From: Lingula anatina
Taxonomy: Eukaryota; Brachiopoda; Lingulata; Lingulida; Lingulidae
Assembly (NCBI RefSeq): GCF_001039355.2
Contig: NW_019775632.1
Location: forward strand, 78,944-142,943
Direction: 5' to 3'
Length of the DNA: 64,000 nt
Part shown: piece after piece, positions 44,901-58,812 of the stretch
How positions within the stretch are numbered: the first letter of the stretch is position 1
Layout: every line of letters begins with the position of its first letter
Program-made: the position numbers and the translations under genes
The notes under the pieces: model-generated
The model's database searches: none
Told to the model about the DNA's origin: nothing
The model's input: the letters and a program-made list of their open reading frames with translations, nothing else

Positions 44901-47900
44901 TTTCAGGTTGCTAAATTCATCCCATTTAGCCAGGTTTTATTCATCAAAAGAAAAACTACTTAAAGAGATAATAGCTTTGATAATTTTAGCTCACATTAAT
45001 AGAAAAACGTAAACACTGTTAACAATGTAAAATAATATATAATGCAGGGATTGTGGTTTATGAGTCAGTGTGAGCCCAGGCACCTGCTTTGGTTGTGTCA
45101 GTTTGATGGATATTCAGCACTCAGGTGTAGAGCTTGAAGATAATGAATCAGGAGAACTTGTAAAGAGGTCACCGCAGTTCTATTGAACTTTATAGCAACA
45201 GGGTGTAAGGTACTGGAAATATGAGAGATATTTGAATGGTTGTTTGATAGCTTTAAACGCACCATAAGAGACTGTGAAATGTTGTGTAACAAACAGAAAA
45301 ATGATTTGGTTCAAATTCCGCATGTCAGTTTTTCATTTTTCTTTCCTTTTTTTTTGGCATGCTTTTCACAATGTTGATTTGGGGTCTGACACATGCTTTT
45401 TTTAAATTCACAGTTGTACAATGGAAGCATGCAAATGGGGTCTCAAATTGTCAAGATTGTCCATTGAGCAATCTTCATGTGAGATGACATAATTGTTCAC
45501 TATCAAAAGAAGCCAGTAAGTTTATCTAAAAACATAGCAACAGTATAGGCTGTGCTTCTTTGTTTATGAGACATTTCATTAACTTCAGCCAGATCTGGTT
45601 TAAGAGCAAGATTAAACTCACGTCTGGCATGAGATGGAACTGACTCTGGTAAGGCAGTATTTATGGTGTACAAGATAGTAAATCATTAGTGATACCTAAG
45701 GAATGCATTTTTTTTTTCTGTGGGAATCTCCGGAATATTTTTTATTAAGCATGCTTCTTTTATAGTAAGTGGATGAAAATTGATAGCCTCAAACCAGCAG
45801 GATAGTGGGAAGATATCCATTAGTTTATTGTGTGTATCTCTATGTGGGGCTATATGGATGGTATTACAAGTAAAAAACTATTGTAGTTTTTTGTCATTTT
45901 TACCTGTCAGTTTTCTGCACACTAAAGGTGGCACAGTTTTTGAAACTGTTCCTGTTCATGTTTGTTAATTATTTACACTGTCGCATTTTGAAATCTAATG
46001 AATACTTTTTGATAAAATCCATGACATGTTTTCCATTTTATAATCTACAATAATGATTCAGAATGCTTTCAAGACAAATTAGAATAACATTTACATTAAC
46101 TGCTGTGAAATTCAATATATTTATTTTTTGTAAGAAACTGTCTTGAGATGGTCCCTGAAGACCTTTACCTATCTCACTGACTGCATACTTTATCTAGAAC
46201 GTGAGGATTTCTGCTGCATTAGATAAACACAGTTCTTCTGCAGGCAGCTTTGGTTAAACAACATGTAGTGCATCCCAGGCAGTCTTCATCGCTAGGCAAC
46301 AATATAAGATAAAGAACTGTTGTCCATAAAGCGACTGAAATGGTCAGGTATGATATTGAAATTGCGAGAACAGTGATAAATAAGTACTGATGTCTGTTTT
46401 GTTTATTTTCAGATTTAAGTTGGCATTCATGGTGATACAATAAGAATTTGTGAGGCTCATTTACTTGTAACAATATAAGGTGCTTAAAGCTCTGTTGTAG
46501 AAGGATATCAGACATGTATTTGAAAGATTCCTGTGTAACAGGATGTTGAAAGGTGTTGTTTTGTAATTTTGGAGAGATGAATCCAAAAGAGGTTGTTAGC
46601 CTTTGATATACATGAAGCAATTGTAAATAATGGGCGGATCCAGATATTTTTTTGACAGTCTTCCAAATTATCTTTTTTGAACCGTCCTCCATTTTTGACC
46701 GTGTTCTGACAGAAAAATTAGATGTCCTTCAGTGTAATCTCAAAAAATTCTGACTTTCTTCCAGAAGACCCAGCAGACGGCTTCCATCTACTCCTGAATA
46801 ACAAAGGTTATATATTTTAGAGAAACTTAAAAATCCACTGCGTCATTACATTTTGATGTCAGTGTACATAAAGATTTTACACAAAGCAAGGATGAACTGT
46901 ATAAATATATATATAATTCCTTGCACATCAGATTCTGTAAACTAAACATTTTCTTTCAGAACCTAGGAAGACTTTTAACATGACGCATGCATACTTTCTG
47001 CGATAAAATGATTCATAAACTTATATTGTAATTTTCTGAATAGTTTGGACAACTAGATTGAATGATGCAATGAGTTTTGGTACCTGTCTCTTGAACTAGC
47101 ACACACCATTATATTATTATCATATTTTTTTCTAAACCACATGCTGTTATCCAGGGGCTGCATTTCACAGCGAAAAATTGACAGTACATAATTTTAGCCC
47201 AGCATGTGATATATACAGAAATCATCCTCTGAGTTAAGTGAGCCAGTTATGAAATAAAAAAAGAATATCTGTGTATTTCCAGGCCAGATGGACCAGTCTA
47301 TGAGTGCCCTAGACCCTGTGAGTGAGGAGCAGCACCTGAAGGCAATATGGAGAGAGCTTGGCGTGGGTCAGATGGGGTCACTCAGCATACATGAACTCTC
47401 CACTGTCTGTGAGCATATTGGTATGGAGGAAATGACTGATGAGGTAAGGCAGGGAACAATGGCTGTGCTCTTGGCAACTGGTACCAAATGTCAGCTTCAC
47501 CTTTTATTATAAAATTTAGATTTTGATGTTATGATAAAGTTAAATTGCTGAAAAATGGTCATATTGAGAACGCTCCTCAAGTTTTTTAAAGATATTTTTA
47601 AAAACAAATTTAAATGAGGTCTTGAATAAACTTGGCTATTAGTTTAAGATACTGAATATAAACACTTCATCCAACAGATAGTTTATTGCAGTTTTATATT
47701 TTTTTAACCACATTGAAATCCAGACTGATGCAGTATACTAAACTCATATTCATACATAGCCATGCAATACATGATGAAATCTTTTTTTTTTTTAATTTTT
47801 CAGGAACTCAGTCAGCTTTTTGAAAGACTAGATGTAGACCAAGACGGCCAAGTCAGCTTTGATGAATTCCTCAGGGGTCTGTTCCAGCATGGTGGCTCAA

Positions 47901-50900
47901 ACCTTCCATCCACCCCAATCCGTCCAATAAGCTCCCAGAAACAGAAGCTCAAACTACAGATGTCCATGTCTATGAATATTGATGAATCTTTGCGTGGACA
48001 GACGCCGTCCATAGTTGCAGTTGGGAGTGGTTCTGGGGTGTTCTCTTCATTAGATGTGGGAAATACAGGGTGATCATCTTTTTTTTGTGTTTATGTGAAT
48101 AATACATGGAACCACATGATTTAGAATTCCAAGTGCTTTCATGATCATTACCAGCCATAAAGACATCCATTTTTGCCTGAACTAAAATGCATGCATTTCT
48201 TATGAAAAATCAGTATAAAAGCATCACTGTGTTTTACAGTTTCCATGACTCACATGGTAAAATACAATATGTAAAGCACATAAGTAATTCCTTTTGATGT
48301 TCATGTTCATTTGCAATACAGATAAAGGCACTACGAATTGAATGGCATATTGATAAACCAATAGCTTATTGTTTGGTTATCTATTGTTCTGCAGCTACGC
48401 CAAACCAGAGGAAATTACAGAGTTCTGGGACAGTCTTGGAATAAAGAATACCACAGATATCTTGCAGGTACTTAAAAGTTGATTGTTGCCAAATTGGAAA
48501 ATATATTCTATTTGTTTGAGCTAGATAAAGACAAAGGACCACCTGATTTTGCAACTTTTTTACTCGCAAATATTGGGTAATATTTTTTTTACATATAACG
48601 TACTATATAACGTCTATTCATATAGTATTGGTTTTGCCACATGTTAAATTTTTATTCAGATAGTTCTTTTTTTTTTTGTCTTTTTCAGCATTTAGAATTT
48701 GATACTCATTCCAAGATCCACCTAGCAGAGCTGTCGTATGCTTTGGAGCAGGAGATTATTGGTATGGAGGAGGACAACGCTGTCTACCAGGCGGCTGTGG
48801 CAACATACCAACAGGAGCTACGGCATCTCAAGTGAGTAGCATCATCAGGGTGTATCAACATAGATAGATTAATAAATGAATGAATAAATAATAATACTAA
48901 TAATAATAAAAATAATAATATTAATTGTGGAAGTGCACATTTGTCGGTCACACTTGGAACAGCTCACATATTACAAAAAGTGCTGTGTGTCTAAGTTGCA
49001 GGAAGCAGCTGACACAGAAAAAAGACCCAGAAGAACATCTAAGAGCTGGAGGGATTCAAAAAATAATAATAATAATTAATTTTGTTATTATATCAAAATG
49101 TATAACTGTTGTGCAAATCACATTGTGACATAACCATCCACACACAGACAGTGGTTCTTCTAATTAATTTGATTACAAGTCTGTATTGTTTTTCTGGAAA
49201 TTTATTATCATAATGCATTTTCTTTCAGATCTCATACAGAACAGTTAACCAATGAAAGAGACAAATTAAAGTCTGATGTAAATGATGCTCTAAACAGAAG
49301 TACGATTCTTGTCAAAGAGGCAGATGAAAGGCATATGAAAATGGAGAAGGAATCTGAAACTAAAATAAAGTGAGGACTGAAAGCTTATCAAATACTTCTA
49401 ATAATTGTAGATGTTATTGACTATCTAATAGATGACATGGAAGATTTTTTGGTTTCCAATTCAAGTTTTGTTTAATTTAGGAGAATAAAACTAATTTGTC
49501 ATTCTCTAGTATTGTCATAAAAGTTATTGATTAAAATGAGACATTGTTAACATATATAAATGAAATATCATTTAAGACTACTAGAGAAGAAATACCAAGA
49601 CCAGATTAAGCAGCTGCAGTCAAAACTAGAAGAAGAAACTGAACATTTAACCACCCAAGCAAGAAAACAGAAGCAAAAGTTGGAACAGGAATTGAATTCT
49701 ATGAAAGAAGAAGAAATCAAATATAAAGACCAGATAGCAGAACAGCAAAGGGTAAATATGTATTGTCTCTTTGTTGATATTTCAAAGTTAATGCTATAAG
49801 TAGATTTTGAACCTTAGATTTGCAATCATACAAAAAGATAAACAAGTGCTTTTGACCTCTTATGAATGGAACATTTTGAAACCCCACTACTAATTAAGGA
49901 GAAAATAGACCTTTAAGCAAAAAGAGAAAATACAATTAATGAAAAGAAAATACAATTAACGAGGCTTATATGTTTTATTTTTTCATATTACAGGAGATTG
50001 AAAAACTAGAGAAGGAACTGGGAGATGCCACTGAGAAAGTGATGGAACTGCAAAAAGTTAACTTCAAACAACAACGAGAGCTAGATTCAGTGGCAGAACT
50101 GCAAGAAAGGGTAAGTTTGCATAAACAAGAGTGATCTTGAAGAATGTGTTTATAAACCTAAAATTGGCCATACTTTTTTTGTGAAGAAACTAGAAATGAA
50201 AATTTATATAGGTAGGTTGGGGAGACAGATTTTAACAGAGGGTCCAATGTGAAAATAAACATTTGGATATGGCATACTGGAAAAAAAATTATTGAACTGA
50301 TGTTTCATATAAGTGAACATTTCCTTTAGAAAATAGGATCCAGGTTTTTGATTATAACATTATGTATTTCTATTTTTTTTCTTTCTATATAGTTAGCAGA
50401 ACTCGAGTCAAACAGAGACCTCATGAAAGATGAACACCAAAAATTTACACAGCAAAAACTAAAGCAAGTGGAGACAGAGAACAAGGTGACTTGTTATGTA
50501 GTATTTATTATTGTGATTATTTGTAAATCATCAAGAAACATTATTGTGACTTTAAAATTTCTTTGAACAAATCCCATAGTTTAAACATTTGTATATACAG
50601 TTGTTGTATGTGTCTGTATATATATTCTATCTGTGTCATCTGTGTTGCAGTTACATCAGTACCTGCAACTGCCAAACCAGTTGATCTAATGGTTTTTACA
50701 AAAGTTATTGATTTTTTTTTTTTTTTTGCATATATTTTGATGACAGTCATCCTATAAGTGACTTATCATATTTTATTTTATATTTGTTCTTTTGGTAAAG
50801 ACAGGTTTCTTTAAAAAAAAATAGGAGGCAGCACATAATCTGATTAGATATTTTGAAGATTTGAAGAAGATATTTTGCCTTTTTTTTTAGGGGGGGGGGG

Positions 50901-53900
50901 GGGGTATAATGTTTGCCCAAGAAATGCCCAGGTGTCCTTTTCTCTGTTAAAGGTCTGCGTATTTGGCAGCACACATTTTACATATTGCACACCTTGTTTT
51001 TCAATACAGGAACTAAGGGATAAGAATGATGAGCTGACAATGGAAGTCGAGACTCTTAAACAGCAGTTATCCTCCAAGAAAAGAGGGAAGTCTAGAAAGT
51101 CCAGTGAACACAATAAACCAGTGAGGAGTGGGTCGTTACTGTCAGACTACACCAAACCTGTGATAGTCAAGAGAGCAGGAAGGTCTTCTTCAGGTTGGTT
51201 GCAGCATAACCATTATCAGATATCTTTTGTCTCTCGTGATATGTTTATGTTGGAAATTTTAGCTAAGTTGGTCAAAGTTTTTTTTTTTTTTCGTTTTTGA
51301 GGAAAAGTCTTTTTTTGCACATTTTTATCAATATTTTCTCTAATTTTCTTATTTTTTGACCACAAATTTACCCCTGTACTTCCAAACAAATCAATTTTAT
51401 AATGCTTTCATTCTACACATTTACTTTCCTTACATGAACTTTGGCTAGAGCAATATTTATTGGAGTATACATCTATTTGTATATATAAAATTATGTATTT
51501 TTAGAAAATTCTGATGAGGATGACAGTATGGCAGCTGGCAGACCCCGGCGACGTCTGCCATCCAAACCAAATACTCAGGATATGACAGGGTCTAATGAGG
51601 AAGATGGTAAGACTTCTGGAGGATGAGTACTGAAACCATCGGAAACATTTTAAAGTGTTGATAATATATTTTGTATGTTTTAAAACTTTATTTTATGTAT
51701 ATGGTGAATACTATAATAATTCATGTTTGACATTTAGGTGAAAATATATGCTTCTTATATTTGAATTTTTCTATCCATGCTATTGTGATAATGAAATTAT
51801 TAATGTTAACTTTGTTTTTTGCATTTTTTACACCAGACAAGCTACAAACGGAGATAGACTCATTAAAACAACAGCAAGAAAGAGAGGTCAAAGAACTACA
51901 AAACCAGTTAGAAATTGAAAAGAAAGAAATAGAACAAGCCTACAAATTAGAGATTACCAAAGTCGAGGAAGACTTTACCAAAGAAAAAGAGGACTTATTA
52001 AAAGGATTTACTTCAGAAAAGGAAAAGGCCAAGAAAGAGTTTACCAAGGAGAAGCTGCAACTTGCAGAAAATCTGGAGAAACAGCTGGCAGATAAATTTG
52101 AAAATGAAAGACAGGAGCTGGTCATAAGATATGGATCAGAGAAGAATCTACTTGAGCAAAAGTTTGCAAAGGAGAAAAACAAGATGACAGAAAGGTATAA
52201 TTATATTTTTTTTCATAGTTTTGTCTGTGCACGCACAGAATGCCTTATTTTCTCTTAGAAAAATACTGTACACAAAGACAGAAGATGACACAATTTTCAC
52301 ACTCTTATTTGAAATGAATAATATCTTCCATCATCATCATCATCATTATAATAATTATTATAGTTTTATTTTATTATTAACATAAGTTACATATTTTCTC
52401 CTTATGAATTCAGACTAAAGAAAGAGTTCCAAGAAGATCTCCGTGCTAAGCTCCATGAGCTCCAGGAGGAACATGAAAGGGATAAGCTAGTTCTGAGGGG
52501 TGATTTGACCAAGGATAGGGCAGAGGTGAGTAATATGCCATTATTTTCCAAATTTAAAAAAAAAAAAGAAAAAAGAAAAGGAAAAAGAGTGTGTCAATTT
52601 GCATATACTGATAATGGAGCTGAAAAGAATCTGCCCAATGTCATTGTGTGTAGACATATATATATAAGATCAATCACCAAGAATTTCATCATTCTTTATT
52701 TAAATTTTGGGACATCCCAATGCTGACATCCCCATTTACATGCCAAATGTAATTATTCATCTTTGGTTAAATTAATTACAGCGTATGTGATACTACATGA
52801 TTCTACTATTGGTCATATCTCAGTGGGGGTAGTGATCTGCACAATGTTGCCTCTCAGAGTAGTCAAGATTGTGATGATTTTTAAAAATTATGTGATTAAT
52901 ATCTGTCCCGGTCACCCTTAGTTTGAAGAGGCAAACAGACAGAAGAAGGAGTTGGAACTGAAAATGAAGCTACAGAAAGAGGAGATGGAGCTTGAATTTG
53001 CCAGAGAGAAGCAAAAACTTAGAGAGAATTTTTCACAGGAGAAAAGGGACATTGAGGACCAACACAGAATGGAGATTTATGATTATGAGAATATTTTTGT
53101 TTTAGTAAGTGCTTTGGCAAGTAAAATTAAATAAATTTAATTGTTACCATTTAAATATACTTGTTATTTTCAGCCAAGATTCTTGACAGCTGATACTTGA
53201 TTATAATATTAAACTTATTTTATTATATTGTTCGTGCACTACTTTTTTAATTGTCTCAAAAGTCTATAATTAATTGCAAATGAAAGCTATTGCGTTAACT
53301 ACCTATATATTCTGTATCAGTTACATTGTATAATGTGTAAAAAATTAGTATCAACACATGTACATAAATAGGATGTTAGAATTTATTTTGGAAAAAGTGG
53401 TAACACAAAAAAAAATTACAGAAGAAGATATCATGATATGCGTAAAGACTGAAAGAAGCATCAATGAAAAAAAAAGTTGATTTTAAGTCATCAAAATGAT
53501 TACATTACAACAGGCTTGTTCAAATATGATTATAAATATTTTAATTATAGACATGAATTATAAATATATTATCTGAAAATTGTTCTTTTAATTTTTTTCC
53601 TATTTGCTCAATTTTTAGGGAACAGATGGCCTGAAAGGTAAAATCAAGGATGATTTCTATGCTCTGTTGAAGAAGTGCACAGCGGAAGAAGTAGAAGAAG
53701 AGAGGGTGAAACTTTATGAAGATTATGATAAAGAGAAGGAGGGAATGAAAGAAGCATTTGAACAAGAGAAGGCTGCCATTTGTAAGTTCTTGCATCAGTG
53801 TGTCACTGCCTGGACGGATTTTGTGCAGACATTCCCTTCAGTTACAATGCCTCATCTTATATGGCATACTTATCTTTTGTTTTAGTTCAGCTTTATTACA

Positions 53901-56900
53901 ATTCATTACCTCTTAAGATTTTTTTTTATTCAAAAGTCCTATAAAAAAACTCAATACTTTTGATAAGCATTAATCAAAAGAAGATACATGTATCTTGCAT
54001 TTAGTGGACTTTGGAATTCAATAATTTGTATATAAATATATGTGTATATAATTTATTGATCACACTGAAATTATCTCCTTATAGCAAGGCATGATCTTAA
54101 TGCCTTCACATGAAAAATATATATATCATATGCACATTAGTAACGTCATCCTTTGATATCTTCAGGCCAAGCTTTCACAGCAGAAAGAGACGAACTTGAG
54201 CAGACATTAAAGAAAGAAGTAACTGGAATGAGAGATCAATTTCAAGTTGAAAGAGATCGCCTGGAGAAACAAATCATACGCTACGAAGAGAAGCTGGAGA
54301 GCCTGAAAAGAGACCGAGATGCAGTGGAAGACAAACTCAGAGAACAGATAGATGAACTGGAAAAGCAAGGGGGAAGAAACCCTTATGATGATGAAGAGTT
54401 CATGGAGGAAGTCAAGGAAAAACTAGAGGTTGTTTTGCAGATAGTACTTTATATTTGAGTAAATTGATATTTAAAATACATTTTGAGCTAGGAAGCACTT
54501 CAAAAGCTCAGACCCAGGCTGAGAAAAAAGACAAGAAAAATATATTTGAAAAACATTCGGAGGAGGCAGATATATTGAGATATATGGAGATATGTAGGTG
54601 GAGATACATCAGTATTATTCGATTCATTTTCACCACTAGCTAAACTAGACCAAGTGTTTTAATTGGATTCCTTATACTTTCTGAACCTTAGAGGAAAAAA
54701 ATTGCTGGTTATCATTTTTTATTAGATTTTTTTTATACCCAACAGCTGCCACAGCATCACACTCTTGATATAAGTTCCCCATTTACATTATGACTATATT
54801 TTACTGCTTCAGGAGGAATTTATGGGTCAGCTGGAGAGAGTCCAGAATGCATTTGATGCTGAGCGAGATCAGTATGATCACAGGATAAGTCTTCTGGAAG
54901 AACAGCTGGAGGATATGAGGAGACACAAGGATGTGGACGAGGAGAACCTGCGTAAGGCAGAAGAACTGGAAGTCAGGCACAAGAATCTGGAGAGAGCTAA
55001 AGCAAGGGTAGGGATGACTGACGGGATGGTAGATCTGTTAGCTTTTTGTTACATGTAACAGTTTTTGCATTGTCATTTGATGTGTGATTTCACCAAGAGT
55101 TCTAACAGCATTTTGTTTATGGTAAACTTTTATTTTTCGCTCTGACGTTTAAAAAAGCTGACCTCTCACCCTATTCTCATCTTTTATTTGTATTCCCCCA
55201 CATTGTGGCCACTATTCGATGGTGTCATGATCAGTTATAATTCAAGCCCATAGCATGACACATTACATTCACTTGATTTAGACATCACAGTTCAGCATAT
55301 GCTCACTTTCACTTTCACTTTAGGCAGAACAACAGATTGAGGACCTGAACCAAAGAGTAGATCAACTCCTCTCAGAGAACAGTGATATCAGGCACACCCT
55401 GGAGGGGAGGATAGAGAGATTGGTGGCAGAAAAGGAGAGATTATCGCTGTCTGCCAAAGAGGACAGTTTGAGAGCAGCACAGCTAGCAAGCAGCCAGGAA
55501 AAGGTTGGTTCATGTATTGTGACATTGTCATGGAGTTCTTTCATCCTGGTTTTTGTGAAAATTGTTCTTTGATATGTGCACGGATTGTGACATTGAATTT
55601 TGATTGTTTATGGTAGGATTTTGATTACCTGCATGCCCCCTTTTGTTGAAAAGTAACATATTATTAAACTAAATTGCCAACAGTTTAGAACATAATAAGT
55701 TAAAACTTAATTATACATTGATTGTTAAATATTTTGTTATAATAGTTTCGAAAATTTAACAACCCATCAGTCATAATTTTCCTTGAATAGTTCTTTAAAA
55801 GACATTCAATTTATAATAATAATAATGCATGGTGTATTTGATTGGGTTGACTGTTTTGACTCACAGACACTGAAATGTTTGATTTGCTGTGGTTTCCTAC
55901 TAATATTGAATTGTTTCCCCTTGCACCAAGGCTGCACAAGATGCACTGCACAGTGAGAAAACTGCACTGCAACACAAGGTCTCTGAACTGCAGGACCAGG
56001 TCAGAGACTTAAATATGAGGCTGGCCAGCCTGGTGGCAATAAAGGTTAGCCCTTTTAGTATTAGGAAATGGAATGTGTTCAGAAATATATGTGTGGCTGT
56101 GTAATTATGTTGGAAATAAATATCCAAATTTCAGTACCGCTCTACCTCCTGGGGCATCGTGCTGACAAGTGGTTCATGGGGGTTCAACTCTTGTATGGCA
56201 CTTAAAAGAATTCATCAGATTTTTAATGTAGTCTGTCGTGTAATCCAAGTAACGCAAGATAATTTTTGAATCGGTATCAATTATTTTTTGCTTGAATTTT
56301 TATACTTAAATTTGACTGTATGCATTTTTTCTAGACCTAGTCAGGTTTTAAAGATACTTATTTTTATGCATGAAAAATTAGCCCTTCTATTGTATGTTGG
56401 CATTGATGAATATTCCACGGTCCTGCACATTCTTTCCTGTCACTTTCACTTCACATTTTTATTTCAATTCACATATTTCACTGAAGGCTGAGCACACTAC
56501 ACTGTTGGGAGAAAAGAACTCACTTGAGGATAGGTGTCACCACTTGCAACAAGAGCTTGTGAGTCTCAGAAATAAACTGACTTCCACTTCAGCAGCCCAG
56601 GTTAGTGCACTTATGTTTGTGTGAATAATAGATGTAGAATGTCTCTTTCCTACTTAACTTTCCTACTGTAACATTTTATAGATATATACACACTCTTTAT
56701 TATATATAACAGTCTTGCTAAATTTTATTTCAAAAATGCCTTCTACTAACCAAACTTGCGGTCAGAAATTCATTTGTATGAATTGATGTGAAAATAATTT
56801 ATTGCTGTTGTGAAACACATTGGCAATTGTGCTGTGTAATGGATTTTTTTCTTTTTTTTCTGTTTAACTAATACTAACCATTGAAAGCTATATTTTCCTG

Positions 56901-58812
56901 ATGGTTTATATTTGTTAATGCCCTTGTGATGGAAAATGTGCCTTTTACCTTGAAATTCTTAGCCACTAACCCATTGCATGTACTAACATTTTGCTTAAAG
57001 GCTAAGTGTGAGATACTCTCCACTGAGAAACAGGCTTTAGAAAATAGACTGAAGGAATTGCAGCACCAAGTAACACTTGACCAGCTCAAATCTATGGAAA
57101 CTGATAAAATTAAGGTACTCTTTAGTCACTTTGGTTTTTGAATTTTGCAAGGAGGTGGAAGTGATCAGATAGTATTTGTGCCAAGAAAACACAATACCAG
57201 CATTGTTATGCCACTCAGATGTAACATCTGGGATTTATTTGGAAAAAATTGCTTGATTTATGAACAGCTGATTGTTACATGTGTCATAACTATTTGATTT
57301 TCTTCCTCAGGAAAGAATGGAAAACTGGGAAAATGAACGCAATATTTTGAAGGGACAGCTGCAACAAGCTAATGATCAGGTGTGGGGCAAAATTGTTTTC
57401 AGAATGTGATAAAACTTCTTTTGCAAAGTCTTTTTTTAAGTTTAATTAATATGACCATGCTATATCTCAAGTAGATATTTGAAGAATTATTCTGCATCTT
57501 TAAGGCAACAGACAACATTTGTTTCTAGAAATGACAACTTTAAGGTAGTTGGAAAAACATGCATTTTTTGTGATAAATGATTCAGAATAAATTTTTCCTT
57601 TTTTACTGTGTTTTTTAAGCTCCTGGAAGCCAACACTAGTCTCTCGATTGCCGAATCTCAGCACATTCGGGAGATCCAGGGTCTTAAAGATCAGGCAGAG
57701 AATATGGTGAATACTGCCATGTACAATGACCAGAAGTTACAGCTGGTGGGGGCGGAGAAGAAAATCAGGGAGTTAGAACAGGCACTTGAGATGAGAGTGA
57801 CAGAGGGGAACAAGATACTTCTAGGTACAGAGTTAAAAAATGAAATTGAAAAAATGTAGAAAATAATAAAATTTTTCTTTCTCATGGTTTGTGTTTTTTT
57901 GCAGTTTTATTCTTTTTAGGTGTTGACAATATAGATCAGTGCAGGTATATAGTGTACAAATTCATAAATGAGGACATTTCAGTTAGTGCAAGATCTTTGA
58001 AGATGCACTTTAAGATCAATTTATATTATGTAATTTTTGTGGGTGGTCTACAAATGTATTTTTTCTCTTCTGCTATGTAAAAAAAGGTTGTAAACCATGA
58101 CGATTGATTGATTTCATTTATTTCTTGCCAGACTCACAAGCAAGTCATAAGCGTGCCTTGAGAGAGACAGAGGAGGAAAAGGAAAGCACAGCTAGGAAAC
58201 TAAAACAAACAACAGCTCTCCTTGAAGAGCAAATACTGAAATATAAAGATCAGGTAGGCAAAAGCTCAAGATAATGTTTTAATCTTGACCTGAGAGACAC
58301 AATGCAGTCAGGTGTTTAACAGATATTGAACTCTCAAATAATTGTAGGAAGATTTTAATTCTAATTCTAATCTGAATCTAAAATAAAATGAGGGCAATGT
58401 TGCAATTAGATGGTCATCAGTGGTTATCAAAATATCAACTGTCAACTGACTGTGGGAAAAATTATCTTAATGTAATCTGAACCCAAAATGTAAGGGGGGG
58501 GGGTTAAAATGAAATGCATCCTACACACTTTTATAACATCTTTATATCTCAAAATTCAAGCCATATAATTTTCATATCACAAATTCAGGTCACCATATGT
58601 CAAAATATTTTTTTCCTGTTCAGTGTGAGAAGACAGCCAGGGCAGGGATGTTGGTAAAGGATCTGTATGTGGAAAATGCACAGCTCATGAAGGCATTGCA
58701 AATAACAGAGGAAAGACAAAAGAATTCAGAAAAACAGTGTTATAAATGGGAAGAAAAATATGTAGCTCTTCAAAGGGTTGTAAATAAAATTGTTCCAGCA
58801 GCATTAGGATAG
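41933..58812 (+). CDS. NIN: Ninein (centrosomal microtubule-anchoring coiled-coil protein)
   Basis: Ninein and ninein-like proteins sit at the mother centriole subdistal appendages and anchor microtubules. 28 phase-consistent coding exons (first 41933-42109, last 58624-58812) give about 1464 aa, between human NINL (~1380) and NIN (~2090). The N-terminus Met-Ala-Glu-Asp-Asn-Glu-Tyr ... Leu-Arg-Glu-Val-Phe is a degenerate EF-hand pair; Tyr-Gly-Arg-Arg-Ser-Lys-Pro-Glu matches a ninein landmark; Asp-Val-Asp-Gln-Asp-Gly-Gln-Val-Ser-Phe-Asp-Glu is a canonical EF-hand (47830-47865); Ser-Met-Asn-Ile-Asp-Glu-Ser precedes a third EF-like region. From about 48700 onward nearly all exons encode coiled coil. 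The C-terminus Val-Lys-Asp-Leu-Tyr-Val-Glu-Asn-Ala-Gln-Leu is shared with vertebrate NIN/NINL. Three consecutive 114-nt exons look duplicated. The start ATG is in AAAATGG context. N 42197 is in intron 1. Confidence 0.95.
43490..47282. other. Long ninein intron 4
   Basis: 3.8 kb between coding exons. Contains a CATCAT microsatellite (43615-43637), a foldback element (44424-44627) and a 157-codon minus-strand open frame (46219-46692) with two hydrophobic stretches that I cannot match to a family and think is probably chance. Confidence 0.6.
44424..44627. mobile_element. Foldback (long inverted repeat) element in ninein intron 4
   Basis: About 80 bp beginning TTTTGTTCTATGAAGATCAA is repeated in inverted order, ending TCTACATTGAACAATAG, around a short spacer. 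Shared blocks include GGGACTCT, ATGCAATCA, AAGAGATT and GACTCCTC. Roughly 80% arm identity by eye. Confidence 0.75.
55931..57114 (+). repeat. Three tandem 114-nt coiled-coil exons of ninein
   Basis: Exons 55931-56044, 56487-56600 and 57001-57114 are each exactly 38 codons, phase 0 on both sides. Each begins with Ala and carries Leu/Ala-x-x-x-Glu-Lys-x-x-Leu-x-x-Arg/Lys in register. This is what exon duplication of a coiled-coil module would give. Confidence 0.7.

Noticed and set aside
51940-52182. Minus-strand Ser/Phe-rich open frame opposite ninein exon 15
   Set aside because: It is the antisense shadow of a Lys/Glu-rich coiled-coil exon.
54455-54643. Possible extra ninein exon (Ser-Lys-Ala-Gln-Thr-Gln-Ala-Glu-Lys-Lys frame)
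   Set aside because: The flanking exons (54166-54428 and 54813-55007) join directly in phase 0 with continuous coiled coil, and no acceptor/donor pair in a compatible phase was found around this frame.
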